In this document: in pieces, positions 17,181 through 26,591 of the stretch | Position numbering within the stretch: position 1 is the stretch's first letter | Layout of the letters: each line of letters starts with the position of its first letter | DNA from: UBA11574 sp964591175 | GTDB lineage: Bacteria > Desulfobacterota > Desulfobacteria > Desulfobacterales > UBA11574 | Direction of reading: 5' to 3' | Length of the DNA stretch: 64,000 bases | Assembly (NCBI GenBank): GCA_964591175.1 | Contig: CAZQAF010000011.1 | Span: 1-64,000 of the forward strand | Notes under the pieces: model-generated | Told to the model about the DNA's origin: nothing | The model's database searches: none | Seen by the model: only the letters and a program-made list of their open reading frames with translations | Made by a program: the position numbers and the translations under genes

Positions 17181-18107
17181 ATGGAAAAGAGTACGCCATC
17201 CAGCCGGAGCCCGAATTCGAAGAATGAAGGCGGTCTCGCTTCTGAGCTTAAAAGCGTGAACCTAAAGCGGAGAACGTTTCTAAAAAATTCCCTGATGGCC
17301 GCCGGAAGTCTGGGTGCATTGAACTGTTTCTTGGAAAGAGATGCCCTGGCAGACGATGAACAAAAGGCTGCGCCATTGCAGTTTCCAAAAAATTTTTCCG
17401 ACGGAAGTTCACTGGAACGCATGCGGGTGGAGCTATTACAAGCCCTGAAAAAACCGGTCTCCGAGCGCAAATGGGTCATGGTGATCGACCAGAAAAAATG
17501 TGTGGGTTGTGATTCATGCACGGTATCCTGCAATTCGGAGAATAATTTACCGCCGGGTGTGGTCTACCGTCCGGTTCCGAAACAAGAGGCCGGTACATTT
17601 CCGAATATGGCCTGGATATTCACCCCCAAGCCCTGTATGCACTGTGACCAACCGCCCTGTGTACCGGTTTGTCCGGTTAAAGCCACCTGGAAGCGCGAAG
17701 ACGGCATCGTGGTCATCGATTACGATATCTGTATCGGATGCCGAAATTGTCTGGCATCCTGCCCGTATAACGCGCGAACCGCCGATTTCGGTGATTTCTT
17801 CGGCAGGGGAACCCCGGAGATCATGAGTTATGAAACCCGCCCCAACTATGAATACAGCAAAGACTGGGTCAGAAAACCGGGTACCGAAAAATCTCCTATC
17901 GGAAATGCCCGAAAATGCACCTTCTGTTTGCACCGAATACGCGTCGGCATGCTGCCGGCCTGTGTGACCACATGCCTGGGAGGTGCGACGTATTTTGGCG
18001 ATTACAACAGCAAGCACAGTCTGGTCCATGAACTCATCGGATCTGCCCGGGTCAAACGGTTAAAAGAAGAGCTGGGTACCCAACCTTCCGTATATTATTT
18101 GGTATAA
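17181..18107 (+). CDS. Tat-exported four-cluster ferredoxin subunit (TtrB/PsrB-like)
   Basis: The 308-residue electron-transfer subunit has a twin-arginine signal (KRRTFLKNSLMAAG) and four [4Fe-4S] cysteine groups (CVGCDSCTVSC; CMHCDQPPCVPVC; CIGCRNCLASC; CTFCLHRI followed by CVTTC). It passes electrons between the NrfD membrane subunit and the molybdenum subunit. Gene order B-C-A matches ttrBCA of enterobacterial tetrathionate reductase. The strong ribosome site GAAGGAGG lies 8 bp upstream. Confidence 0.88.
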   Translation: MEKSTPSSRSPNSKNEGGLASELKSVNLKRRTFLKNSLMAAGSLGALNCFLERDALADDEQKAAPLQFPKNFSDGSSLERMRVELLQALKKPVSERKWVMVIDQKKCVGCDSCTVSCNSENNLPPGVVYRPVPKQEAGTFPNMAWIFTPKPCMHCDQPPCVPVCPVKATWKREDGIVVIDYDICIGCRNCLASCPYNARTADFGDFFGRGTPEIMSYETRPNYEYSKDWVRKPGTEKSPIGNARKCTFCLHRIRVGMLPACVTTCLGGATYFGDYNSKHSLVHELIGSARVKRLKEELGTQPSVYYLV

Positions 18108-18123
18108 AAAAGGAGAATAAACG

Positions 18124-19272
18124 ATGAATAAACCACAAAAAACCATATTGTTTATTATCTGGCTGGTTCTGTTGGTTTGGGGACTGATCGGGGTTTTCCA
18201 GCGTATGTCGTCAGGTGAACTCGCCATGAATTATGGGAGCTACATCCCCTGGGGATTATGGGTGGCCGGAAAAGTGTATTTTGTCGGTCTTGCCGTTGGG
18301 GCATCCTTTATTGCATGGTTAATTTACGCTTTCAACATTCGAGCCCTTAAACCGTTGACGCGAATATCCCTGCTGATATCCATCGCCACCATCATCGCCG
18401 GCCTTATCGTCATCTCTTTTGATCTGGGCCACATGTGGCGCTTGTATGAAGTTTATACAAGACCCAATTTTTCTTCCCTCCTGGCGATCGCCTCCTGGTT
18501 AACCCTGGCGTATTTGATTTACCTGGTGATCGTATTGGGAATCGATCTTAAATCCGGACGACAAACAGGAAATGTACCCCGTGTTTGGGGCTGGGTCGGC
18601 ATCTTTTTCGCCATCGCTTTTTCCGGTGCCAATGGTGCGGAATTCGCCACCATGGTTTCCAGCCCTTACTGGCATTCGTCCATAGGACCGATTTTGTCCA
18701 TTGCCGGGGCCTTGCTTTCCGGAATTGCACTGGTGCTGGCTGTCAGCGCTTTGTCCGCAACCGACGACGGTATTGATGAGCAAATTATTAAAATATTAAG
18801 CCGGGCAGTCATCGGCCTTATTCTTTTCGTACTGGTATTGGAATGGTCCGAATATTCGGTTGCCATGTGGTATGGCCGAGGGGGCGATTATATTTCCATA
18901 TCCTCCATCCTTTTCGGTCACTACTGGTATGTGTTCTGGATTGTCCATCTGGCTATCGGATCCATCTTACCTTTGTTTCTTCTGTTGTGGCAACCCGCCA
19001 AACGCCTGGTCGCCGGTTTTTCCGGAGCCCTGGTGGCGATAACCTATATGGCGGTTCGCTTGAACCATGTCATTCCGGGTCAGATCACGCCGGCCATGAA
19101 AGGTTTGCAAGAGGCCTATACGGACAAGTGGCTGACGTTTAAATATTTCCCATCTCCCACCGAATGGGCGGTTTTTGCTTTTTCCGTAGCCGTCTGTATC
19201 GCCCTGTTTTGGCTGGGCAGCCGCATTATACCCGTTGGTTCACTCAAATCCGTTGACGAGGGAGGACGATAA
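18124..19272 (+). CDS. NrfD/PsrC-family quinol-interacting membrane subunit (TtrC-like)
   Basis: The 382-residue integral membrane protein has about nine hydrophobic segments and a typical NrfD start (NYGSYIPWGLWVAGKVYFVG). It oxidises quinol and hands electrons to the TtrB-like ferredoxin subunit. It lies 16 bp after ttrB-like and 2 bp before ttrA-like, so it belongs to one translation-coupled operon. Confidence 0.87.
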   Translation: MNKPQKTILFIIWLVLLVWGLIGVFQRMSSGELAMNYGSYIPWGLWVAGKVYFVGLAVGASFIAWLIYAFNIRALKPLTRISLLISIATIIAGLIVISFDLGHMWRLYEVYTRPNFSSLLAIASWLTLAYLIYLVIVLGIDLKSGRQTGNVPRVWGWVGIFFAIAFSGANGAEFATMVSSPYWHSSIGPILSIAGALLSGIALVLAVSALSATDDGIDEQIIKILSRAVIGLILFVLVLEWSEYSVAMWYGRGGDYISISSILFGHYWYVFWIVHLAIGSILPLFLLLWQPAKRLVAGFSGALVAITYMAVRLNHVIPGQITPAMKGLQEAYTDKWLTFKYFPSPTEWAVFAFSVAVCIALFWLGSRIIPVGSLKSVDEGGR

Positions 19273-19274
19273 CC

Positions 19275-22200
19275 ATGAACAAGGAGACGAATACACCAAT
19301 GACCCAAAAGACTCAAATCGAAAAAGAAACATGTCTTTCCCGGCGTAATTTTATAAAATCCACGGCCTTTGTGGGCGGCTCCGCCGCTTTGGGGCTTCAA
19401 GCCGCGAAAACAATCGGCGGTTTGTTTGGCAAAGAGGCTTTGGCCGCCACACAGCAGGCAGCGCCGTATATACTCTCCGAGCCTCAAAACCTAATTTACA
19501 GTACTTGCCTGCAGTGTCATGTGGCCTGCCCGAACAAAGCAAAGATCTGGGACGGCACCTTGGCCAAGCTGAGCGGAAATCCTTACAGCCCGCAAAATTT
19601 TCTTCCCCACATTCCGTTTGATACCAAACCCGAAGAAGCGGCGACGATAGACGGTAAGCTTTGTGCCAAGGGCCAGACCGCCATCCAGACTTACTATGAT
19701 CCCTATCGTGTGCGAAAAGTACTCAAACGCGCCGGCGAACGGGGATCCGACAAATGGAAAGCGATTCCCTTCGAACAATTCATCGATGAAGTCACCAAAG
19801 GCGGAAAGCTGTTTTCGGATATCGGCGACGACAGTCACTATCCCGGGTTTGAAGAAGTCATTGCCCTTCGGGACCCGAAGCTCTCCTCGGCCATGGCAAA
19901 GGATGCCGAAAGTTGCGGTAAGGGCAAAATGACTGTGGCCGAGTTCAAAGCAAAATATCGGGATCATCTGGACAAACTGATCGATCCGGATCATCCGGAT
20001 CTGGGGCCCAAAAACAACGCGTTTGCGTTCATGGCCGGCCGTATCGAGCATGGCCGCAAGGAATTGATGAAACGGTTTACCGGTAAGACGCTGGGCTCAA
20101 AAAATGCCTATGAACACACCACCATTTGCGAACAATCCCACCATATCGCCTATAAGAAAATGACCGCTCACAAAACCGAACATATGAAACCGGATTTGAT
20201 GAACTGCGAATTTGTATTGTTCTGGGGAACCGGTGCATTTACGGCCAATTTCGGTCTCACATCCATGGCGGAAAAAGCGACAACCGGTCAGGTGAGCCGA
20301 GGGATGAAAACGGCAGTGGTCGACCCGCGCCTGTCCCATGATGCCGGAAAAGCCGACTGGTGGCTGCCGGTGCAGCCCGAAAAAAACGGTACCCTGGCCA
20401 TGGCCATGATTCGCTGGATCCTGGAAAATAACCGGTATGATCAACGCTATTTGGAAAACGCCAACAAAGCCGCCGCCAAAGCTCACAACGAGCCCACCTG
20501 GAGCAATGCCACCCATCTGGTCAAAATCGTGGACGGCCATCCTCTGGAACTGCTTCGGGCGTCTGAAGTCGGTGTCGGCGCTGAAAACCAGTATGTGGCA
20601 TCCAAAAACGGACGGTTTGTTGCTGTGGACCCTGAAGATGAAAAACATCCCGTCGAGGGTGATTTGTTCGTAAAAACCCAAGTGAACGGGATCCCGATTA
20701 AAAGTGCCTTTCAACTCCTGGCTGAAGAAGCTTTTGCAAAACCGTTACAAACCTATGCCGATGAATGCGGTGTGGAACTGAAAACCATCGTTGACGTCGC
20801 CCGTGAATTGACCTCCCATGGCAAACGGGCAGCTGTGGATATGTACCGAGGTCCGGTGCAGCAAACCGACGGTTATTATTCGGGATGTCTGGTCATCACT
20901 TTGAACGTATTGATCGGAAATGCAGATTACAAAGGCGGACTCATCAAAGGCGGCGGCCACTGGCATGAAGGCGGCGGAAAGCCGGGAAATGTCTATAACC
21001 TTGGGAAGCTGCATCCGGGCGCTCTGAAGGCTTTCGGTCCCAAGATGACCCGGGAACAAAGCCGTTACGAAGATTCTACGCTCTTCAGGGGGAAAGGTTA
21101 CCCGGCCCAGCGCCCGTGGTATCCGTTCACAGGCAATGTCTACCAGGAGGTCATTCCTTCTTTTGCCTCAGGCTATCCTTATCCGGGGAAAATCCTGTTA
21201 ACTCACATGGGGACCCCGGCATTTGCCATACCGGGTGGCAACCAGCACATCATAGATATGCTCAAAAATCAAAAGCAGGTGCCCTTATATATTGCATCGG
21301 ATATCGTCATCGGAGAAACATCCATGTATGCAGATTATATTTTGCCTGACCTGACATTTTTGGAGCGATGGGGCATGCCGCATCCCTCGCCGGATAATGC
21401 CACCAAAATCAGCAAAATCCGTCAGCCGGTGGGAAAGCCGTTGACCGAAGAAGTAACGGTTGGGGGTGAAAAGATGCCCATTTGCCTAGAGACCTTTATG
21501 ATTGCCATAACCAAAAAGTTAAATTTATCCGGCTTTGGCAAGAACGCTTTCGGATCGGGTATGGATTTTACAAAGGCCGAAGACTGGTATCTCAAACAAG
21601 CCGCCAACATTGCCTTTGGCGATAAGGAGGGCGAAGCAGTGCCGGATGCCGACGATGCCGAGATGGAGATCTTCCGTAAGGCCAGAAGACACCTGCCGCC
21701 GTCGGTCTTTGATGAAGCCCGCTGGAAAAAAGCCCTTGGATCTGAAACACAGTGGCGGAAAACGATTTATGTGCTTAACCGGGGCGGTCGCTTTGCGCCA
21801 TACGGAAGCAACTACAATGGCATGTACATGAAATCTCAACTCGGCACTATGTTTTACCTGTTCGTTGAACAAGTGGCCAAACAAAAGAACAGTATCAGCG
21901 GGAAATATTTCAGCGGCGTGCCGATCATCGGCGGTGAATTTGATGCTGCAGGAAAACCCCTGGTTCGGTCCAAAGCTTATCCATTTAGGATTATCACTTA
22001 CAAGGAACCTTATGGTGGTCAGTCCCGTACCATTTCAAACTACTGGGGCAACATTAACCTGCAGCCGGCCAATAAAATTCTGATACATCCATCAGATGCA
22101 CGCAAACTGAGAATTAAGCAAAACCAAAAAGTCAGGCTGGTCTCCGCAGACAATCCAGAGGGCCGGCTGGAACTTAGAGACGGTGGTAACAGAGTGATTG

Positions 22201-22463
22201 ACATGATCGGTCGGGTGAACATCGTTGAGGGGATGAGACCCGGGACTTTGGCGGTCTCATGGCATTACGGCCACTGGGCTTACGGATCCAATGAAGTCGT
22301 TGTGGACGGGAAAAAAATAGAAGGTGACAAGCGCCGTGCCGGTGGACTTTGTACCAATTCTTTGCTGGCGGTGGATCCGGTAATCAAAAATGTCTGCCTG
22401 ACCGATCCCATCGGCGGCAGTGCATCGTATTCCAACAGCCGTGTCAGCTTGAAACCGTTATAA
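19275..22463 (+). CDS. Molybdopterin oxidoreductase catalytic subunit (TtrA-like; tetrathionate/polysulfide reductase class)
   Basis: The 1062-residue protein has a Tat signal (SRRNFIKS, residues 22-29) and a [4Fe-4S] site with C78, C81, C85 and C130. A probable Mo/W ligand is C285 in TTICEQSHH. The long insertion between residues about 165 and 270 and the total length match TtrA-type enzymes (about 1000 residues) better than PsrA/PhsA (about 750). Together with the B-C-A gene order, a PhnD-type sensor and a rhodanese directly downstream, a sulfur oxyanion substrate (tetrathionate, thiosulfate or polysulfide) is the best guess. An arsenate or other oxyanion cannot be excluded from sequence. 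Confidence 0.85.
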   Translation: MNKETNTPMTQKTQIEKETCLSRRNFIKSTAFVGGSAALGLQAAKTIGGLFGKEALAATQQAAPYILSEPQNLIYSTCLQCHVACPNKAKIWDGTLAKLSGNPYSPQNFLPHIPFDTKPEEAATIDGKLCAKGQTAIQTYYDPYRVRKVLKRAGERGSDKWKAIPFEQFIDEVTKGGKLFSDIGDDSHYPGFEEVIALRDPKLSSAMAKDAESCGKGKMTVAEFKAKYRDHLDKLIDPDHPDLGPKNNAFAFMAGRIEHGRKELMKRFTGKTLGSKNAYEHTTICEQSHHIAYKKMTAHKTEHMKPDLMNCEFVLFWGTGAFTANFGLTSMAEKATTGQVSRGMKTAVVDPRLSHDAGKADWWLPVQPEKNGTLAMAMIRWILENNRYDQRYLENANKAAAKAHNEPTWSNATHLVKIVDGHPLELLRASEVGVGAENQYVASKNGRFVAVDPEDEKHPVEGDLFVKTQVNGIPIKSAFQLLAEEAFAKPLQTYADECGVELKTIVDVARELTSHGKRAAVDMYRGPVQQTDGYYSGCLVITLNVLIGNADYKGGLIKGGGHWHEGGGKPGNVYNLGKLHPGALKAFGPKMTREQSRYEDSTLFRGKGYPAQRPWYPFTGNVYQEVIPSFASGYPYPGKILLTHMGTPAFAIPGGNQHIIDMLKNQKQVPLYIASDIVIGETSMYADYILPDLTFLERWGMPHPSPDNATKISKIRQPVGKPLTEEVTVGGEKMPICLETFMIAITKKLNLSGFGKNAFGSGMDFTKAEDWYLKQAANIAFGDKEGEAVPDADDAEMEIFRKARRHLPPSVFDEARWKKALGSETQWRKTIYVLNRGGRFAPYGSNYNGMYMKSQLGTMFYLFVEQVAKQKNSISGKYFSGVPIIGGEFDAAGKPLVRSKAYPFRIITYKEPYGGQSRTISNYWGNINLQPANKILIHPSDARKLRIKQNQKVRLVSADNPEGRLELRDGGNRVIDMIGRVNIVEGMRPGTLAVSWHYGHWAYGSNEVVVDGKKIEGDKRRAGGLCTNSLLAVDPVIKNVCLTDPIGGSASYSNSRVSLKPL

Positions 22464-22552
22464 TAAAAGGTACTAAAGTTCCGTGCGGTCGGTATTGTTT
22501 TTTAGATCCCTTTCGACATGATTGGGAAGATATTGATTCTGTTATTTAAAAC

Positions 22553-23137
22553 ATGAAAAATAAAGTTCATCTTGTTATTGCTGTTTCAGTCTTGGTATGG
22601 AGCCTGCTTGTTGTCGCTCCGGCGAAAAGTGGTGAAAACCAATCTGTCGGGCTAAAGACAAGCAGGCGACATTCAACGGTTCCGGCCATGAGCGATACCG
22701 CCGGCAAAGGGATGGTCATCGGAATCGATGCCCGACATCTGTTGCGGCTGATGGAGATGGACCCCAACATTTATGTGCTGTATATCGGCAGCAGCATCGA
22801 TTTTAGACACTGGTTCGCTGGTTCCAAAAACGCCGTGCATATTACTTTAAAGCAGGTTAAAGACAACACCTTGCAGCTGCCTAAAGACAAAACGCTGATT
22901 CTCATCTGTCCTTCCGGGCAACAAAGTCCTGCAGCGGCCAAAAAACTAACCGCTCGAGGCTATGTCGTTTATTACGTAATCGGAGGTATTGAGGCGATGA
23001 ATAAATACGAGAAACATAAATCGATGCCTCAGAAAGAGAAACCTGTCCAGGAGTCCGGGGGAAAAATCATCCGGCAAAAGAATCATGAACCACATTACCC
23101 GGAATCCACTTTCGAAGAAGAAGACATGGGATGCTGA
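22553..23137 (+). CDS. Exported rhodanese-like protein
   Basis: The 194-residue protein has a signal peptide (VHLVIAVSVLVWSLLVVAPA) and a rhodanese domain with the active-site loop CPSGQQS (Cys about residue 119). It ends in an acidic tail terminating in a cysteine (EEEDMGC). Periplasmic rhodaneses carry or transfer sulfane sulfur, so this one probably handles the product or substrate of the neighbouring reductase. The N-terminal strand after the signal is shortened, and the domain looks minimal. The C-terminal Gly-Cys recurs in the TPR protein at 40073. Confidence 0.8.
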   Translation: MKNKVHLVIAVSVLVWSLLVVAPAKSGENQSVGLKTSRRHSTVPAMSDTAGKGMVIGIDARHLLRLMEMDPNIYVLYIGSSIDFRHWFAGSKNAVHITLKQVKDNTLQLPKDKTLILICPSGQQSPAAAKKLTARGYVVYYVIGGIEAMNKYEKHKSMPQKEKPVQESGGKIIRQKNHEPHYPESTFEEEDMGC

Positions 23138-23182
23138 ATTTTTTGAATCTATAAGAGTTGATTTCAATTTTTTTTGTGGTAT

Positions 23183-23204
23183 GTTATGTTAACGTTAACA
23201 TAAC
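23183..23204 (+). promoter_or_regulatory. Perfect 22-bp palindrome, candidate operator of the FmdE/molybdopterin genes
   Basis: The half-site GTTATGTTAAC is followed at once by its exact reverse complement. It lies 20 bp before the FmdE start. The flanking genes (FmdE, MoeA-like, MOSC, MoaA) suggest a molybdate/tungstate-responsive repressor. The GTTAT...ATAAC ends recall ModE-type sites, but that link is only a resemblance. Confidence 0.6.
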
Positions 23205-23223
23205 TTCAACGACGGATATGCAT

Positions 23224-23850
23224 ATGCAGAATTTCGACACGTTACTGAAAAAATCAACCGAAGCCCACGGGCATTTATGTCCGGGTCAGGTGGTAGGGGT
23301 GCGCATGGCCATGCTGGGATGCCGGCTCATCGGCCTGGATGAACCGACCCGTATCGATCAGATTAAAAAACTTATCGTCATTGTCGAGATGGACCGGTGC
23401 ACCGGCGATGCGGTGGCTTTTGTCACCGGCGCCAAACTGGGACGCCGGTCGTTAAAGTTTAAAGACTACGGCATCATGGCCGCGACGTTTATAAATTTGG
23501 AAACACAAACGGCGTTTCGGGTGATTTCCACGGAAGAAGCCAGAGATCTGGCGCCTGCTTATGCACCTGAAATACCCGAAAAGTATCCCCGGCAGCTTGA
23601 AGCGTATAAACGGATGCCGGACAGTGTTCTCTTCAGGGTTCAAAAGGTTCGGGTGGATATGAGTGAATACGATTTGCCGGGTCCAACGCGCAAAAAAGTA
23701 TCTTGCAGTCAATGCGGGCAGGTGGTCAGAGACAACCGCGAAGTGGTTCAAAACGGTTGTATTTTTTGCAAGCCCTGCGCGCAAGAGGCTTATTTTTCGG
23801 AAGCAAAAGAGATTACCTGGCCCGATATGAACTGGACACCCGCTCAATAA
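23224..23850 (+). CDS. FmdE/FwdE-family zinc-ribbon protein
   Basis: The 208-residue protein begins with the FmdE domain (SxEAHGHLCPGQVVGVRMA; EMDRCTGDAVAFVTG). A C-terminal zinc ribbon follows (CSQCGQVV ... CIFCKPCA). In non-methanogens these proteins occur beside molybdo/tungsto-enzymes and molybdopterin genes, with an unproven role in cofactor handling. A start at 23224 or 23218 is possible. Both follow the 22-bp palindrome, so binding there would block the gene directly. Confidence 0.8.
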   Translation: MQNFDTLLKKSTEAHGHLCPGQVVGVRMAMLGCRLIGLDEPTRIDQIKKLIVIVEMDRCTGDAVAFVTGAKLGRRSLKFKDYGIMAATFINLETQTAFRVISTEEARDLAPAYAPEIPEKYPRQLEAYKRMPDSVLFRVQKVRVDMSEYDLPGPTRKKVSCSQCGQVVRDNREVVQNGCIFCKPCAQEAYFSEAKEITWPDMNWTPAQ

Positions 23851-23865
23851 GAACAAAAGTTTGTC

Positions 23866-23890
23866 GCCGCCGAAGCACTAAGACACGAAG
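23866..23890 (+). repeat. Single degenerate arm of the CAAAGACAC repeat
   Basis: GCCGCCGAAGCACTAAGAC plus the following CACGAAG matches the left arm of the inverted repeat at 8355 in 20 of 25 positions. It stands alone in the gap between FmdE and the MoeA-like gene. Confidence 0.4.
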
Positions 23891-23975
23891 AAAACCCGTA
23901 AGTTTGCTTCGTTCCTAATTGGCCTCCGACCCGGAGGGAATGTGGGAATATTGGATTTGAAGGAGGAGATAAAAA

Positions 23976-25007
23976 TTGATAAAAACCATTGACTTAAAAG
24001 ATGCGGTGGGAACCAAACTGGCCCATGACATCACCGAGATCCGGCCCGGAGAATTTAAAGGCGCCGTTTTCCATAAAGGACACACGGTGTGCAACGAAGA
24101 TTTGTGCCATTTACAGAAACTCGGGAAGAATCATCTTTATCTCATTGATTTAGAAGCGGACGAGATCCATGAAAACGAAGCGGCCGCCATTATGGCCAAA
24201 GCCCTGGCCGGTAAATGGGTCGTCTGGAAAAATGAACCTCGTGAAGGAAAAATCGGGTTAAAGGCAGATATAGACGGGTTGCTGGCTATCAATGTTGCGG
24301 CACTGGCGGCGGTCAATATGATCGATGAAGTCATGTGTGCCACCATGCACAATCACACGCTGGTAAAAGCCGGTGAACTGGTGGCCGCCACCCGGGCCAT
24401 CCCTTTGGTCATGAAACGGGCGCCTGTTGAACGGGCCGCCGCCATAGCCGCTCAAAACGGCGGCGTGATTTCCGTTCGCCCGCTTCGGCAGGGAAAAGCC
24501 GGCCTGATCATCACGGGAAACGAGGTGTATCGTGGTCTTATCCAAGACCGTTTTGCACCCATTCTGTCTCGAAAACTCATTGATCTGGGCTGCGAAGTGG
24601 ATCGCGTCAGCTTTGCGCCGGACGATGCCGAAATTATTCGCAGGGAGATCCGCGCGCATATTGACCAAGATTGCGACCTGATACTTTTAAGCGGCGGTAT
24701 GAGCGTGGACCCCGACGATGTTACCCGCAAAGGGATTCGTCTGGCAGGTGCTGATAAGGTTCATTATGGGGCTGCAGCGCTTCCCGGCGCCATGTTTCTG
24801 GTGGCGTATATCGGGAAAGTGCCGCTGCTCGGCGTACCGGCCTGCGGTCTGCATCACCGTACGACCGTTCTGGATCTGGTTCTTCCCCGCATTCTGGCCG
24901 GAGAAAAAATCGGCAAAAAAGAACTGGCTTTTTTAGGTCACGGCGGACTTTGCCAGGATTGTCCGGAATGCACCTATCCGCATTGTGCCTTCGGCAAGGG
25001 AAGCTGA
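23976..25007 (+). CDS. MoeA-like molybdopterin-binding protein
   Basis: The 343-residue protein carries the MoCF-biosynthesis domain (LIITGNEVYRGLIQDRFAPI; LILLSGGMSVDPDDVTRKG; LLGVPACGLHHRT). This domain binds molybdopterin-AMP and inserts the metal. The N-terminal half differs from classical MoeA, being shorter and without the full domain set, and it ends in a cysteine-rich tail (CQDCPECTYPHC). It starts with TTG after GGAGGAG. It probably serves maturation or sensing of the molybdenum cofactor for the reductase upstream. Confidence 0.8.
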   Translation: MIKTIDLKDAVGTKLAHDITEIRPGEFKGAVFHKGHTVCNEDLCHLQKLGKNHLYLIDLEADEIHENEAAAIMAKALAGKWVVWKNEPREGKIGLKADIDGLLAINVAALAAVNMIDEVMCATMHNHTLVKAGELVAATRAIPLVMKRAPVERAAAIAAQNGGVISVRPLRQGKAGLIITGNEVYRGLIQDRFAPILSRKLIDLGCEVDRVSFAPDDAEIIRREIRAHIDQDCDLILLSGGMSVDPDDVTRKGIRLAGADKVHYGAAALPGAMFLVAYIGKVPLLGVPACGLHHRTTVLDLVLPRILAGEKIGKKELAFLGHGGLCQDCPECTYPHCAFGKGS

Positions 25008-25044
25008 TGGAAAATGATAGTCGGAAAAAGGAAAATATAATAAA

Positions 25045-25539
25045 ATGACCGATGTTATACAAAATCATGACGGGCGGGTCGTTGCCGTATCCGTTAGCTT
25101 GAAAAAAGGTGTCAAAAAAACAAACATCCTTCAAGGCAGTCTGATCGAAAACTACGGCCTTGAAAACGACGCACATGCCGGTGACTGGCATCGCCAACTC
25201 AGTCTTTTGGCCATAGAGAGTATTTCCAAAATAAGGAAAAAAGGCATTGACGTTAATCCGGGCGATTTTGCCGAAAACATTACGACCGAGGGTATCAGGC
25301 TCTGGGACCTGCCCGTAGGCACCCGGCTGAAGCTCGGAGAAAACGCAGTGGTTGAAATTACCCAAATCGGCAAGGAATGTCATGATCGCTGTGCCATATT
25401 CAAACAGGTGGGAGATTGTGTCATGCCTCGAGAAGGCATCTTTGTAAAGGTTCTTAAAGGCGGCGCCATCAGTCCCGAAGATCGCATCCGAATTCTTAAT
25501 CATCAACGAGGAAATGTCCCACATGACGAAACTTCTTGA
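25045..25539 (+). CDS. MOSC-domain protein
   Basis: The 164-residue single MOSC domain shows the conserved GDFAENITTEGI and the invariant cysteine region GKECHDRCAIF. MOSC domains bind sulfurated molybdenum cofactor and can carry sulfur on the cysteine. The gene sits between MoeA-like and MoaA genes and overlaps moaA by 17 bp, so it is part of the molybdopterin operon. Confidence 0.87.
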   Translation: MTDVIQNHDGRVVAVSVSLKKGVKKTNILQGSLIENYGLENDAHAGDWHRQLSLLAIESISKIRKKGIDVNPGDFAENITTEGIRLWDLPVGTRLKLGENAVVEITQIGKECHDRCAIFKQVGDCVMPREGIFVKVLKGGAISPEDRIRILNHQRGNVPHDETS

Positions 25540-26518
25540 TCCATACGGCAGAACTATCGATTACCTGCGAATATCCATTACCGATCGTTGCAACCTCGAT
25601 TGCCTGTATTGCGCCCCTTTGGGCGGACGAAAAAGACTCTCTCATGCCGAGATACTTTCTTATGAAGAGATTTTCCGGATAACAAACGCTGCGGTACTTT
25701 CCGGAATTTCAAAGATACGCATCACCGGAGGAGAACCGCTCCAAAGAAAAGGAATGGTTCGGCTCTGCCGGATGCTGGCGGATATAGACGGTATTGAAAG
25801 CCTTGCCATGACCACCAACGGTATGCTTTTAAAAGAGTTTGCGGCGCCCCTTTTCGAAGCCGGTGTCAGGCGGGTGAACATCAGCCTCGACACGCTGAAA
25901 CCCGAACGATTCAAAAAGATAACCGGAAAGGATCTTCTATATCAAGTACTTGAAGGAATTGAAGCCGCGGAAAAGGCCGGATTGAATCCCATCAAGATCA
26001 ATGCGGTGGTCATGCGCGGCATTAACGATGATGAAATTGAAGATTTGGCCGGGCTCACCCTGGAAAAGCCTTATCATGTCCGGTTTATCGAACTCATGCC
26101 CACACAGGGCCACACCAAGGAAAAACATCACGCGCTTTTCATGCCCATCAGTGAGATGATTGACCGGATTAACATGATGGAGAATTTACAGTTCATTGAC
26201 AAAGACCATTCTTTTGGACCGGCAATGCTCTACTCCTTTCCCGGAGCGCCGGGCAAGGTCGGTTTCATCGCGCCGCTGAGCAGACATTTCTGCGAAACCT
26301 GCAACCGCTTGAGGCTCACAGCCGACGGAAAGCTCAGGACCTGCCTTTTTTCTGAAAAAGAAATTGATGTCAAAGGATCAGTGAGAAAAGGCGCCTCTAT
26401 GCAAGAACTGTCGGATTTGTTCAAACACGCAGCGCGAAACAAACCGCAACAGCACCATTTAAACGATATCGCTCCCATAAACCCTTCCAACCGGACCATG
26501 CGGGCCATCGGCGGTTAA
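25523..26518 (+). CDS. moaA: GTP 3',8-cyclase, molybdopterin biosynthesis
   Basis: The 331-residue radical SAM enzyme catalyses the first step of molybdopterin synthesis from GTP. The N-terminal SAM cluster CNLDCLYC and the C-terminal cluster CETCNRLRLTADGKLRTC are both complete. I prefer ATG 25523 (MTKLLDPYGR, the family's usual start) because GAGG lies 11 bp before it. The ATG at 25514 is only 2 bp from that site. The Arg-Gly-Gly or Gly-Gly-type end (AIGG) is also typical of MoaA. Confidence 0.92.
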   Translation: MTKLLDPYGRTIDYLRISITDRCNLDCLYCAPLGGRKRLSHAEILSYEEIFRITNAAVLSGISKIRITGGEPLQRKGMVRLCRMLADIDGIESLAMTTNGMLLKEFAAPLFEAGVRRVNISLDTLKPERFKKITGKDLLYQVLEGIEAAEKAGLNPIKINAVVMRGINDDEIEDLAGLTLEKPYHVRFIELMPTQGHTKEKHHALFMPISEMIDRINMMENLQFIDKDHSFGPAMLYSFPGAPGKVGFIAPLSRHFCETCNRLRLTADGKLRTCLFSEKEIDVKGSVRKGASMQELSDLFKHAARNKPQQHHLNDIAPINPSNRTMRAIGG

Positions 26519-26591
26519 GTACGAAATGTCCGGATAGCGATATGGCAATGATGTGCAACGCGAAAAAATTTAGAAAGGATTTGACGGATCG

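Noticed and set aside
19275..22463. Arsenate respiratory reductase (ArrA) in view of the ACR3 gene at the left edge
   Set aside because: ArrA is about 850 residues and usually paired with ArrB alone; length, B-C-A order and the rhodanese favour the TtrA class. The ACR3 gene is 19 kb away.
23866..23890. CRISPR-like repeat
   Set aside because: Only single degenerate arms are present, with no regular spacing or spacers anywhere in the window.
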